In this document: one piece after another, positions 1-6,890 of the stretch
How positions within the stretch are numbered: position 1 is the stretch's first letter
How the letters are laid out: each line of letters opens with the position of its first letter
Source of the DNA: Bacillus_CJ salitolerans
Lineage (GTDB): Bacteria > Bacillota > Bacilli > Bacillales > SA4
Assembly (NCBI RefSeq): GCF_042680805.1
Contig: NZ_JBHUEM010000026.1
Location: forward strand, 1-16,560
Direction of reading: 5' to 3'
DNA length: 16,560 bases
The notes under the pieces: model-generated
Seen by the model: only the letters and a program-made list of their open reading frames with translations
The model's database searches: none
Told to the model about the DNA's origin: nothing
Program-made: the position numbers and the translations under genes

Positions 1-334
1 AGAGTAAAATAGTGGGGGCAATTTCCTCTTTATAAGAAAAAATGAAAAACTAAGATAAAAAGAGATATTTAAAGTAAGTGTCCTAAATAAGGGGGCCAAC
101 CCGGAGTTGCTGATAATTTTACGGAACTTGACGATAAAATCGACCAAGTTGATGATAAGACTCGATCAAACTATAAAAATAGCTGAATTTCATTTTCAAA
201 TATCCACAAAATTGATTCAATAGCTTATTCAACTGTAAAAACTCCTACATTTAGTAAAAAAGAACATTTTTTTCGTCGATATCAAGCATAACTCTACTAA
301 TATTATCTCTTGACCGCAATTCATAATTACATAG
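1..334. other. Gene-free left edge with a possible gene relic
   Basis: No supported gene lies in this stretch. A short frame on the plus strand (91-186) reads as an acidic, hydrophilic tail, with residues such as ELDDKIDQVDDKT before a TGA. A TAA stops it immediately upstream and it has no start or ribosome binding site. It may be the decayed 3' end of a lost gene or chance. The rest is AT-rich sequence with no recognisable promoter or terminator. Confidence 0.3.
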
Positions 335-745
335 CTACTTAACTGCTATATGTATCTCAATTTTTCCATTAGGACAGTATTTCTCAAAATCATACGTGTA
401 AGCTCTTCGCAAGCTCCCGCTCTCCTCACGGTTCCAGATCTCTTTCCACGTGTTGATTACTCCGTGCTCATCTGCTTGATCGACAATAAATATTTCATAG
501 CTAGATTCATCAGTAATTTGAATGCTAGATTCATGGTCATTGCTTTCGATAGCTACGCTTACTGTGTAATCACCCTTATAATCACTTTCGTAATCATGAT
601 ACACACCATAGGTAATCACATTTCGATTGTCCAAAACACTAGATGCCTCATTCCACAGCCCGATAATTTTTTGCATGATAAGCTCATCTTTAAAATTATT
701 TGTTCTCACACTGTTAACAATCTTTAAGTCCAATGTTTTCACCAT
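335..745 (-). CDS. Stand-alone GyrI-like effector-binding domain protein
   Basis: The product is about 136 residues and resembles the small-molecule-binding half of AraC-type regulators (GyrI-like/effector-binding fold). The pattern seen is SVRTNN near the start, then LW, a GVYHDYESD segment with alternating strands, a TWKEIW helix, and the closing YDFEKY...IEIHIAVK strand typical of the family. There is no DNA-binding domain, so it is more likely a ligand-binding partner or sensor than a repressor; this role is inferred. The N-terminus looks roughly ten residues shorter than usual. The ATG at 745 has no good ribosome binding site. A TTG at 733, with a GGTG-containing stretch before it, is an alternative start. 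It stands alone with no operon partner. Confidence 0.6.
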   Translation of the reverse strand: MVKTLDLKIVNSVRTNNFKDELIMQKIIGLWNEASSVLDNRNVITYGVYHDYESDYKGDYTVSVAIESNDHESSIQITDESSYEIFIVDQADEHGVINTWKEIWNREESGSLRRAYTYDFEKYCPNGKIEIHIAVK

Positions 746-908
746 CCCATTTTGTTAATTATTGGTTATTTCAACAATGATTTATTATTTCCTTCTTTTT
801 TATCCATTTTGCAATAATCCCTTCGCGCTATTAATATGTGTAAAATGATGGTATATGGTAAATAAAAAATAGATTCAATATAAAACTATATCTAAGAGGG
901 ATCACTTG
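746..908. other. Intergenic region, divergent
   Basis: AT-rich sequence between the leftward GyrI-like gene and the rightward micro-ORF at 909. On the minus strand a 13-codon frame begins MDKKEGNN around 810 and ends at a TAA, but its ribosome binding site is too far away to support it. I see no convincing promoter pair. Confidence 0.3.
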
Positions 909-1028
909 ATGGGCAGAGTTGCTACTCTATGAATAATCATTTTCGTAGATATTGGATTGATTTTATGGTGGATAATCCTTGGCATTTACATGTATTTTGA
1001 AGGGATATGTAAGCTGCTTGATTACTGA
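909..1028 (+). pseudogene. Small hydrophobic ORF interrupted by one TGA
   Basis: An ATG at 909 follows an AAGAGGG ribosome binding site at proper spacing, but the frame meets a TGA at 930-932 after seven codons. Read past that codon, it gives a hydrophobic stretch of about 31 residues (IIIFVDIG...LILWWIILG...MYFEG) ending at a second TGA. This would be a single-span membrane peptide of about 39 residues. A decayed micro-gene, a leader peptide of seven codons and chance are all possible. I do not recognise a family. Confidence 0.25.
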
Positions 1029-1189
1029 CTGCATCTACAATGATTTTGTATATCTTCCTATCGACTGTGCTAATTCTTATACTACTTCTTCTATCAAATC
1101 TACAGCTTATGCCTTTTTCCCATCCATCTATAAATGTCACGTTCACAATGGTACAATCTTGTTAGACTTCATAAAAGGGTGATTTCTCA

Positions 1190-1426
1190 ATGAAATATAT
1201 TGAATTTGGTATAGGGAATAGGTGGTTGATTCGTACGGAAATAGAATACGAAGACGGCTCAGAAATAGAAGAAAGAGGAATGATGGGTCCTATAAATTTT
1301 CGGTCCTTCTACATACGGATTTGGATGAGAAGAACAGTTCTAATCCTTGATTCCAAAGATGGGTTCAAGAAACAAAGAAAGAACCGTAGTCAAGTAAAAC
1401 TTATAGTTGGAATTACAAGCTATTAA
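1190..1426 (+). CDS. DUF3977 family protein
   Basis: This 78-residue protein matches the small DUF3977 family found in Bacillaceae. The N-terminal MKYIEFGIGN and the following W-L-I-R-T-E segment are characteristic, as is the acidic EYEDGSEIEERG block. The C-terminal half is basic (KDGFKKQRKNRSQ). Length is normal for the family. An AGGGTGA ribosome binding site lies seven bases before the ATG. The function is unknown; the fold is probably small and beta-rich, with no signal peptide or membrane segment. It is monocistronic and runs head-on into the Mpo1-like gene 12 bases away, with no obvious hairpin between them. Confidence 0.8.
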   Translation: MKYIEFGIGNRWLIRTEIEYEDGSEIEERGMMGPINFRSFYIRIWMRRTVLILDSKDGFKKQRKNRSQVKLIVGITSY

Positions 1427-1438
1427 GAGATTAAACAA

Positions 1439-1747
1439 TCATTTCGGTAGTATCTGTTTTCCGGTAAGTAGCTCAAAGCTCTTCATAAAAAACCACATAA
1501 ACCCTGCATAAAATCCAAGGAACGGATGTTTAAATGATGCGGGTTTGTTCTTTTCAAAGTAAAAATGTCCAATCCATGATAATACATAATGTAAGACAGC
1601 CAAGCAAATTGTTACATAAAGATTAATAAATAAGAATACCCATGCTAGAAAGGCAAACAGAAATGCAAAATAATGAAGAATTTGATTCCACTTGTTTTGA
1701 TGCGCCTTTTGATAACGGACTAAGTCATTTTTTAATGTTTGATTCAT
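1439..1747 (-). CDS. Mpo1-like (DUF962/YGL010w) membrane protein
   Basis: The product is 102 residues with the DUF962/Mpo1 signature: Y-x3-HQNKWNQILH near residues 12-25, HFYFEKNKP in the middle and FKHPFLGFYAGFMWF near the end. The repeated histidines are those expected of the family. The yeast relative Mpo1 is an iron-dependent dioxygenase of 2-hydroxy fatty acid alpha-oxidation in the membrane; whether this bacterial member does the same is inference. Three hydrophobic segments are visible. I chose the ATG at 1747, which follows GAGGTG at good spacing, over an upstream GTG at 1756. It is transcribed alone, downstream of the ABC operon terminator. Confidence 0.8.
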   Translation of the reverse strand: MNQTLKNDLVRYQKAHQNKWNQILHYFAFLFAFLAWVFLFINLYVTICLAVLHYVLSWIGHFYFEKNKPASFKHPFLGFYAGFMWFFMKSFELLTGKQILPK

Positions 1748-1799
1748 TTGGAACACCTCATGATAACTATATCATTTTTTAACGTAGTTCGAGGAAATA

Positions 1800-1834
1800 A
1801 ATACCCCTCCCTTTTCGTGGGAGAGGTATTTTTT
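1800..1834 (-). terminator. Intrinsic terminator of the leftward ABC operon
   Basis: A 12-base-pair stem with one mismatch (1800-1811 with 1819-1830) closes a seven-base loop a few bases after the permease stop codon. The T run is strongest on the plus strand, but on the minus strand the hairpin is still followed by TTATTT. It separates the exporter operon from the Mpo1-like gene. Confidence 0.75.
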
Positions 1835-1837
1835 CTC

Positions 1838-2800
1838 TTACGTTCGAATTTCCTGTCTCATAAAAATGATATAGCTAATGGCAAAACATATTAAAGTTCC
1901 CGCTAGAAGAGCTAAACATTGTGGCCAGATTAAAAGTAAGCTTTCAGCTAGTGGTAACGGACTTGGAATAGCACCTACGACCTGCTCCATCGATAGAGGT
2001 CCTAGTGTACGGATTTCTGGTGTGAGTAAAATAGTCGTAACCTCACTAAATAAATAACTTGGATTTACTCGTGATAGATTGGTAATGAGCTCTTGACTAG
2101 AAACTGCCTCTTCCATTGTTGCTGTCTCTGTTTTTGGAGCAGTAGCCCCACCAATCATGCTGATAATCATGGCAAAGAAGATAGAGAAGAACAACCATAC
2201 TCCAAGACTTGCAAGTGCCGAGGTGGCTGCCTGACGAAAACGAACCGAGCAGAGAATTGCTAGGTTCAGCCAAAAAGCTACGTACACCACACTTGAAAGT
2301 ATATACACAATGATTCTCCAAAACTCTTCCCACGAAGGCAATAATCCAATTGACAGAATCGCTAGAGCTGTGACAATAAGCCCTAACGATAGTAACATTC
2401 CACCAATTAGTAGTAGAGATGCAGTGAACTTTGCATTAATGAGATAATCCCTTGGAATAGGCTGTGCCAGTACGCGTGGAAGCGTACGGTTATTTCGTTC
2501 GGAATTGATTGCATCAAACCCTAGTCCAATCCCTAGTAACGGACCTAAAAAACTAATAAACGTAATGAACGGTGGTAGCGAGCTGTCCGGATCCGATATT
2601 GTAAACATTTTCAAAAACAAAAATGCATCGTCAGCATCAATTGATTGAGCAGCATCCCTAATATTTGAAAGCGCCGTGTATAAAGAAGCCATGCAAGTCA
2701 ACAGTAGTAAAATGATGATAATAAGAAACCTCCAGCTCATGACTTGATCACGTAATTCTTTTTTAACCATTACCCAAAACGATTGATTACCTCCCACCAT
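1838..2800 (-). CDS. ABC-2 type exporter permease
   Basis: A 320-residue integral membrane protein of the ABC-2 permease type (NosY-like). It shows an N-terminal KKELRDQ cytoplasmic start, a first span at about 24-42, a large loop, then five further hydrophobic spans. Between spans 2 and 3 is the family's cytoplasmic motif, seen here as INSERNNRTLPRVLAQPI, which contacts the ATPase. I chose the ATG at 2800 because AAGGAGG lies eight bases upstream; a longer frame to 2842 has no such site. It overlaps the ATPase gene by 14 bases, a sign of translational coupling. With the ATPase it should form an exporter; the substrate is unknown. Confidence 0.85.
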   Translation of the reverse strand: MVGGNQSFWVMVKKELRDQVMSWRFLIIIILLLLTCMASLYTALSNIRDAAQSIDADDAFLFLKMFTISDPDSSLPPFITFISFLGPLLGIGLGFDAINSERNNRTLPRVLAQPIPRDYLINAKFTASLLLIGGMLLSLGLIVTALAILSIGLLPSWEEFWRIIVYILSSVVYVAFWLNLAILCSVRFRQAATSALASLGVWLFFSIFFAMIISMIGGATAPKTETATMEEAVSSQELITNLSRVNPSYLFSEVTTILLTPEIRTLGPLSMEQVVGAIPSPLPLAESLLLIWPQCLALLAGTLICFAISYIIFMRQEIRT

Positions 2801-3740
2801 GCACTTTACCTCCTTCAAAATAGCGATGATAAATATCATCAAGTCCGTATTTCCGCTTTGATATAGCGGTCAATTGATAGCCCCTTTGAATGATAGATTG
2901 AGCAAGTTGGGAGGTAACATCCCTTCTACTTCGAACAACAATCTGCTTATTATCAGAATTTAAAGTAATCACATGTTCTACTTGTTTAATAGCTTGAAGT
3001 AGTTGTTCATCCATATCGTCAACATCTACAATCGTTGTAACCTCCTCTTGCTCAAATAGCTGATTTGATAACTCCTCAATCGTTCCACATGCTACAAGAG
3101 TACCATCAACAAATAAACCGACACGATCACAGATTTCTTGGACCTGATATAGATGGTGAGAAGAAAGTAGGACGGTGATACCGACGCTTTTACTTAAGGT
3201 TTTAATCAATTCTAATAGCTCTTGAACACCTTTTGGATCAATACCTAGCGTAGGTTCATCAAGGATGATGACTTCTGGACGTTTAATTAATACATCTGCT
3301 AGCCCTAATCTCTGTTTCATACCACGTGAATATGTCCTCACCTTGTTGTTCGCAGACTCCTCCAAACCCACCTGCTTTAATATGGACCGAGCTTCATCAG
3401 CTGCTTCCTCTTTCCCAATTCCATTTAATTGAGCTGTGTAGGTAAGGTTCTCCAAACCAGTCAGGTCATCATAGAAACCGATATTATCAGGTAAATATCC
3501 TACTTTTCTTTTGACTTCTATCGGCTTGGTAGTAGAATCGAACCCACAGACTGAACATGAACCACTTGATGGCTCGGTCATACCTAGAAGCATGAGAATG
3601 GTGGTAGATTTTCCGGCTCCATTTGGACCGAGTAAGCCAAATACTTCCCCTCGATGTATAGTTAACGATAAATCCTTTACAGCCATTTTTTCCTGATAAC
3701 TTTTACTTAGTTGGCTAATCTCTATAATGGGTTCCTTCAT
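2787..3740 (-). CDS. ABC transporter ATP-binding protein
   Basis: A 317-residue ATPase of the CcmA/NosF type. The motifs appear in order: Walker A GPNGAGKST at about 38-46, signature YSRGMKQRL near 137-145, Walker B VIILDEPT near 157-164 and the H-loop LSSHHL near 191. After the nucleotide-binding domain comes a C-terminal extension of about 90 residues, common in drug and antibiotic exporters. It starts at an ATG two bases after the stop of the upstream surface-protein gene, preceded by GGGAG, and overlaps the permease. It energises the permease; from context this looks like an exporter or envelope-stress pump under ECF sigma control. Confidence 0.9.
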   Translation of the reverse strand: MKEPIIEISQLSKSYQEKMAVKDLSLTIHRGEVFGLLGPNGAGKSTTILMLLGMTEPSSGSCSVCGFDSTTKPIEVKRKVGYLPDNIGFYDDLTGLENLTYTAQLNGIGKEEAADEARSILKQVGLEESANNKVRTYSRGMKQRLGLADVLIKRPEVIILDEPTLGIDPKGVQELLELIKTLSKSVGITVLLSSHHLYQVQEICDRVGLFVDGTLVACGTIEELSNQLFEQEEVTTIVDVDDMDEQLLQAIKQVEHVITLNSDNKQIVVRSRRDVTSQLAQSIIQRGYQLTAISKRKYGLDDIYHRYFEGGKVHGGR

Positions 3741-3742
3741 GA

Positions 3743-4897
3743 CTATCTTCTCCCATACTTTCGCATGACGTAAACGATTGCTGCCACTACAGCCAGCATT
3801 ATTAGTATCGCTACCCAGCCTACAAACATGGAGGTTTCCACCTGCATCCTAAAGGTTGCAGTCCCAGATGCTTCAGGGGTTTGAGACGAGATATCTACAA
3901 TATAGTCACCAGCAATTGCTTGATCACTAGCAGAAATAGTTGCCATCACTTTTTCAGATTGACCCGGCTCAATTTTCTTTATTTCAGATGGGTCAAATGT
4001 TACCTTCCAGCCAATCGGTTGACTCGCTTTCAGTGAAATATCACGTAATTCTGATGTACCTGTATTTTCAACTACTAGCTCAATTGTTTTCTCACCTCCT
4101 GCTGTAACATCTTCACTAAGACGACCAGATGGTGTTGTCAAATTCATATCATATGTTCCGGTTACAGCTGCTTCGAGTGTTACTTCACTACTAGTTGAGT
4201 TGTTCGTTGCCATAATTGGAACAGGATAAATACCAGATTTTACCTGTGAAGGCGGAGTAATAACGGTTGTAATATCCTTCTCAGCGTTCGAATCCACGGT
4301 TATCGAGGTAACACTTTTTCCATCGACTTCAAACTTTACATCCCAGCCACGTTCAACTTCTGCAACGAGTGCATATGTTTGTTCCTGGGCAGTTCTGTTT
4401 TTTAACGTGAGCTTATAACGGAAGGTGGAATCCGAGCTTCCCTCCATGTTCGCCTGTTCCGTCGTGAGCTCGGTTTTAAATACACCTTTCTCACTAACGA
4501 CAACCGATAATGGTATCTTATCTGTGATGCCAGATGAACTCATAGTGACAACTGAAAAATGATATTCCCCCTTTTGAACTTGCAGTGGAACCTCAACATC
4601 AAGTGTGAAAGCTTGCTCAGCTTGTGGTTTAACGGCTATCTCCTGCACGCTCCGTCCACTAGAGGTAATTTCATAATCCCAATCCTCGGGTACGCCATCT
4701 AGACGAAACGAAACTTGTTGAACATTTTCAGTAGCATTTATCAAATCCATTTCATACGTAATTGTTTCACCAGGAGTAACCGTAATCCCCGTGTAAGGTG
4801 TATACAAGGTGATCCCACCCGCGGCGAATGATTTCCCTTCCAATAGAGGGACAATAAGAACTACCAAACCTACCATTAAAGCAAAACACTTTTTCAC
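3743..4897 (-). CDS. NEW3-domain membrane-anchored surface protein
   Basis: A 384-residue secreted protein held by a C-terminal membrane anchor. It has a Sec signal peptide ending near SFA-AGG, three successive Ig-like beta domains of about 100 residues each (roughly 29-130, 140-245, 250-350), one span at about 357-378, and a short basic tail ending YGRR. The domains resemble the NEW3 domain of COG1470 proteins: each has a stretch like PGETITYEMDLIN or VENTGTSELRDISLKA, followed by a W-x-V/Y motif. The start is a GTG with GGAGGAG seven bases upstream. It is first in an operon with the ABC ATPase and permease. An accessory or substrate-receptor role for that exporter, outside the cell, is inferred from position only. 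Confidence 0.8.
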   Translation of the reverse strand: MKKCFALMVGLVVLIVPLLEGKSFAAGGITLYTPYTGITVTPGETITYEMDLINATENVQQVSFRLDGVPEDWDYEITSSGRSVQEIAVKPQAEQAFTLDVEVPLQVQKGEYHFSVVTMSSSGITDKIPLSVVVSEKGVFKTELTTEQANMEGSSDSTFRYKLTLKNRTAQEQTYALVAEVERGWDVKFEVDGKSVTSITVDSNAEKDITTVITPPSQVKSGIYPVPIMATNNSTSSEVTLEAAVTGTYDMNLTTPSGRLSEDVTAGGEKTIELVVENTGTSELRDISLKASQPIGWKVTFDPSEIKKIEPGQSEKVMATISASDQAIAGDYIVDISSQTPEASGTATFRMQVETSMFVGWVAILIMLAVVAAIVYVMRKYGRR

Positions 4898-4935
4898 TTT
4901 ACATCTCCTCCGGTTGATTATTTTTCATAAATGTA

Positions 4936-4962
4936 TACGAATTTTTTTAAAAGGTAGATTTA
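4936..4962 (-). promoter_or_regulatory. Predicted ECF promoter for NEW3-ABC operon
   Basis: On the minus strand the sequence reads TAAATCT, exactly 16 bases, then CGTA, with the -10 flanked as ATTCGTATA. CGTA at -10 and a 16-base spacer are typical of Bacillus ECF sigma promoters. The same pair occurs on the plus strand for the sigma gene. It lies about 40 bases before the GTG start of the NEW3 gene. Confidence 0.6.
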
Positions 4963-4982
4963 CAAAAAAAAATTTTTTATGA

Positions 4983-5009
4983 TAAATCTAAAAGTGAATC
5001 TGATTCGTA
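4983..5009 (+). promoter_or_regulatory. Predicted autoregulatory ECF promoter for sigma gene
   Basis: The plus strand carries TAAATCT at 4983-4989, 16 bases, then CGTA at 5006-5009 (context ATTCGTAG), about 50 bases before the sigma start codon. It mirrors the minus-strand copy at 4936-4962, with 20 bases between the two -35 elements. Inference: both are read by the sigma factor encoded next door. A short inverted repeat GAATC-T-GATTC (4996-5006) overlaps the spacer and the first base of the -10. Confidence 0.6.
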
Positions 5010-5058
5010 GTTATATATAGAAGAAAAGCTGAAATGCACATAGCATGAGGTGATTTGA

Positions 5059-5586
5059 ATGAAAACGGAGGGTAAAAACCTACAATTAAATACGTTACAG
5101 GACTTCTCACATTTTTACGATTCGTATATAGGAATTGTGTATCGTATCTCACTAAACATGTTAAAAAACACTCAGGATGCTGAAGATGTATGCCATGACG
5201 TGTTCCTTGAAATTTATAAGAATCCCAGCAGTTACAACCCAGATCGAGGCAGTATCGAGGCATGGATAGCTGTAAAGACAAAGTCACGGTGCTTGGATAG
5301 GATCAAGAGGAAAAAACGTACCGAGCTTGTTTCAGGTTCAGATCATGTAGAACCAATAACTCCAGCGGACTGGGTTGAGGACCAAGTCGTCCAAAATGAT
5401 ACGAAACAAGCACTTCTTCAAGCACTTGAGAAAATTCCAAAGCCACAGCGAGATGCCGTATACGGTAATTTCTTTCTACATCAGTCACATCAAGAGCTTG
5501 CCCATTCCTTGCAAAGACCGCTTGGTACTGTGAAATCACTTGTAAGATACGGATTGAAAAATATGAAAAAGCACTTACATATGTAA
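5059..5586 (+). CDS. ECF RNA polymerase sigma factor
   Basis: A 175-residue ECF-type sigma-70 factor with only regions 2 and 4. Region 2 spans about 12-90 and contains DAEDVCHDVFLEIYKN (core binding and -10 recognition) and the RGSIEAWIAVKTKSRCLDRIKRKKR helix. Region 4 spans about 115-170 with the helix-turn-helix HQSHQELAHSLQRPLGTVKSLVRYGLKNMKKHL. The pattern, and an RskA-type partner next door, recall SigK/RskA pairs. An AGGTGAT site lies before the ATG. The gene for the anti-sigma follows after 14 bases. It should direct polymerase to the two TAAATCT-N16-CGTA promoters just upstream, making a positive loop; this is inference from motif placement. Signal unknown. Confidence 0.9.
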   Translation: MKTEGKNLQLNTLQDFSHFYDSYIGIVYRISLNMLKNTQDAEDVCHDVFLEIYKNPSSYNPDRGSIEAWIAVKTKSRCLDRIKRKKRTELVSGSDHVEPITPADWVEDQVVQNDTKQALLQALEKIPKPQRDAVYGNFFLHQSHQELAHSLQRPLGTVKSLVRYGLKNMKKHLHM

Positions 5587-5600
5587 ATGGGGTGAGAAGT

Positions 5601-6272
5601 TTGAGCTGTTTATATGAAGAAAAAGTAGTAGATCTAGCCCTAGAGAAAGTGGAAGTAGCGGAAGAGCTACGTATTCGCAAGCACATGGAAACATGTCATC
5701 CATGTAAGGAACTATATGAATACTGGGACAATATGTTCGATGCACAAAGTGTGACGATTCCGTCTATAAAAATCAAATTAACAATTGTTTGCTCTATTCT
5801 AGTTGAACGATTGAAACAGCGTGCTGTCTTACTACCAGCATTGATTATGGCTTCCTTGTTACTAATGGCCAACGTTCTGCAGGCCGAAGATCCTAAAAAT
5901 AGGACTGTTCCGTTTAATTCTGAAAATAGTCCATTTCTAGTAAAGACTGATACAAGAATCTATGATTTAGTCCCTGATGTATCAAATCCAGTCTCTGGTT
6001 ACGCTTGGATTAATACGTCCTCGGAGGAATTAATGTTAGTCATGGAAGGACTCAAGCCTTCGATGCTTAATGAATACCAAGCGTGGATTCAAACGAAGAA
6101 TGAACTAAAGGATGCTGGGATCATCATGATTAGTGGTCAAACAGGGCAGTTATATATTAAAGATAGAACGGTCCCAATGCTTGAATATATTATTATCAGC
6201 CAGGAGCCACACGGCGGAAGCTTTCGTCCAACAGACCCGAATGCTTTTTTACTAAAATTAAATCAAAAATAA
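5601..6272 (+). CDS. Zinc-finger, RskA-type anti-sigma factor
   Basis: A 223-residue single-span membrane protein. The cytoplasmic N-terminus has the anti-sigma zinc-binding motif H-x3-C-x2-C (His28, Cys32, Cys35). A membrane span lies at about 75-94 (AVLLPALIMASLLLMANVLQ). The outer part, about 120-215, resembles the RskA C-terminal domain, with its closing PHGGSFRPTDP loop. It is expected to hold the upstream sigma factor inactive at the membrane and release it on an envelope signal, probably by proteolysis. I chose the TTG at 5601, which has GGGGTGA five bases upstream; the GTG at 5592 lacks a ribosome binding site. It sits 14 bases after the sigma gene in one operon. Confidence 0.85.
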   Translation: MSCLYEEKVVDLALEKVEVAEELRIRKHMETCHPCKELYEYWDNMFDAQSVTIPSIKIKLTIVCSILVERLKQRAVLLPALIMASLLLMANVLQAEDPKNRTVPFNSENSPFLVKTDTRIYDLVPDVSNPVSGYAWINTSSEELMLVMEGLKPSMLNEYQAWIQTKNELKDAGIIMISGQTGQLYIKDRTVPMLEYIIISQEPHGGSFRPTDPNAFLLKLNQK

Positions 6273-6313
6273 ATTCAGCACCAATCATACATGATTGAGG
6301 TGCTGAATTTTTT
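6271..6313 (+). terminator. Strong intrinsic terminator of sigma/anti-sigma operon
   Basis: A long hairpin begins at the anti-sigma stop codon. A 12-base-pair outer stem (6271-6282 with 6299-6310) is followed inward by a 2-base bulge and a 6-base-pair inner stem (AATCAT/ATGATT). A run of six T follows at 6308-6313. Confidence 0.9.
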
Positions 6314-6318
6314 ATTTC

Positions 6319-6346
6319 GAAAAACATTAACTTGGTTTTTCGTATA
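6319..6346 (+). promoter_or_regulatory. Possible ECF-like promoter (weak)
   Basis: GAAAAAC at 6319-6325 and CGTATA at 6341-6346, with a 15-base spacer, resemble the GAAAC/CGTA promoters of Bacillus SigW/SigX-type factors. It lies about 60 bases before the small ORF at 6405. Only the -10 is a good match, so this is tentative. Confidence 0.25.
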
Positions 6347-6404
6347 AGCATAATACGGAAGAACTGCGTAAAAAATAAATATACACCTAGAGGAGGTATG
6401 ACCC

Positions 6405-6632
6405 ATGCTCGATAACCACCTTGTTGTATTACTGTTCCTTTCCATATGAAGTATGATCGTAACTTCTGTTTATAGTAGCATTATTATTGCTCAAAACAAC
6501 AAATTAAAAAAACAGTTAAACAATGAATGAAAATCTCAACTCTGCCATGAAAACGTAAAACAGGATGTTTACCATTGAGTGAATATCGAGCTATTAATGG
6601 AATTGGTGGATACTAGTAGTCTCCATTACTAA
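6405..6632 (+). pseudogene. Small membrane-protein ORF with three in-frame TGA codons
   Basis: An ATG at 6405 has an ideal AGAGGAGGT ribosome binding site seven bases upstream. The frame then runs 75 codons to a TAA at 6630-6632, interrupted only by TGA at 6447-6449, 6528-6530 and 6576-6578. Read as tryptophan these give a protein-like product: a hydrophobic N-terminus (MLDNHLVVLLFLSI, then SMIVTSVYSSIIIA) followed by a polar helix-prone part (QNNKLKKQLNNE). As written, translation would stop after 14 residues. It may be a gene recently broken by TGG-to-TGA changes, a readthrough gene, or chance. No family is recognised. Confidence 0.35.
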
Positions 6633-6890
6633 GTGTATTTTTTAAGTTATTCGTAAAAAATGTATCTATTAATATAATGAAGCCTAGCTAGGGATAACCT
6701 CTGCTTTTCTTTGAGTAAGATCGTTTTCTAAAGTCCTGTTGTATTCATGAGGTCATACTTTCTTTATCCCAAATAAGAGAATATAGATACTAATTAACAA
6801 TTCGTAAATAATGTTGGAATCTATTAAATCATATATAATGATAAATAATGGAAATGATGACTAGATACAATAACATTAAGAGGATTTTAT
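6633..6890 (+). other. Intergenic region before the AraC gene
   Basis: AT-rich spacer. A TATAAT at 6834-6839 is a good -10 for the regulator gene, but no clear -35 sits 16-18 bases upstream. A short perfect palindrome CCTAGCTAGG occurs near 6684. Nothing else is supported. Confidence 0.4.

Noticed and set aside
350..727. 125-codon rightward frame opposite the GyrI-like gene
   Set aside because: Composition of a shadow frame; the minus strand carries the recognisable domain.
937..1146. 69-codon leftward frame
   Set aside because: GTG start without a ribosome binding site, no family resemblance, and it overlaps a rightward frame with a good start. Could not be supported.
6405..6632. TGA reassigned to tryptophan in this organism
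   Set aside because: Several normal-length genes in the window end in TGA (the Mpo1-like, SdpR-type and SdpI-like genes), so TGA works as a stop here. Low-level readthrough remains possible.
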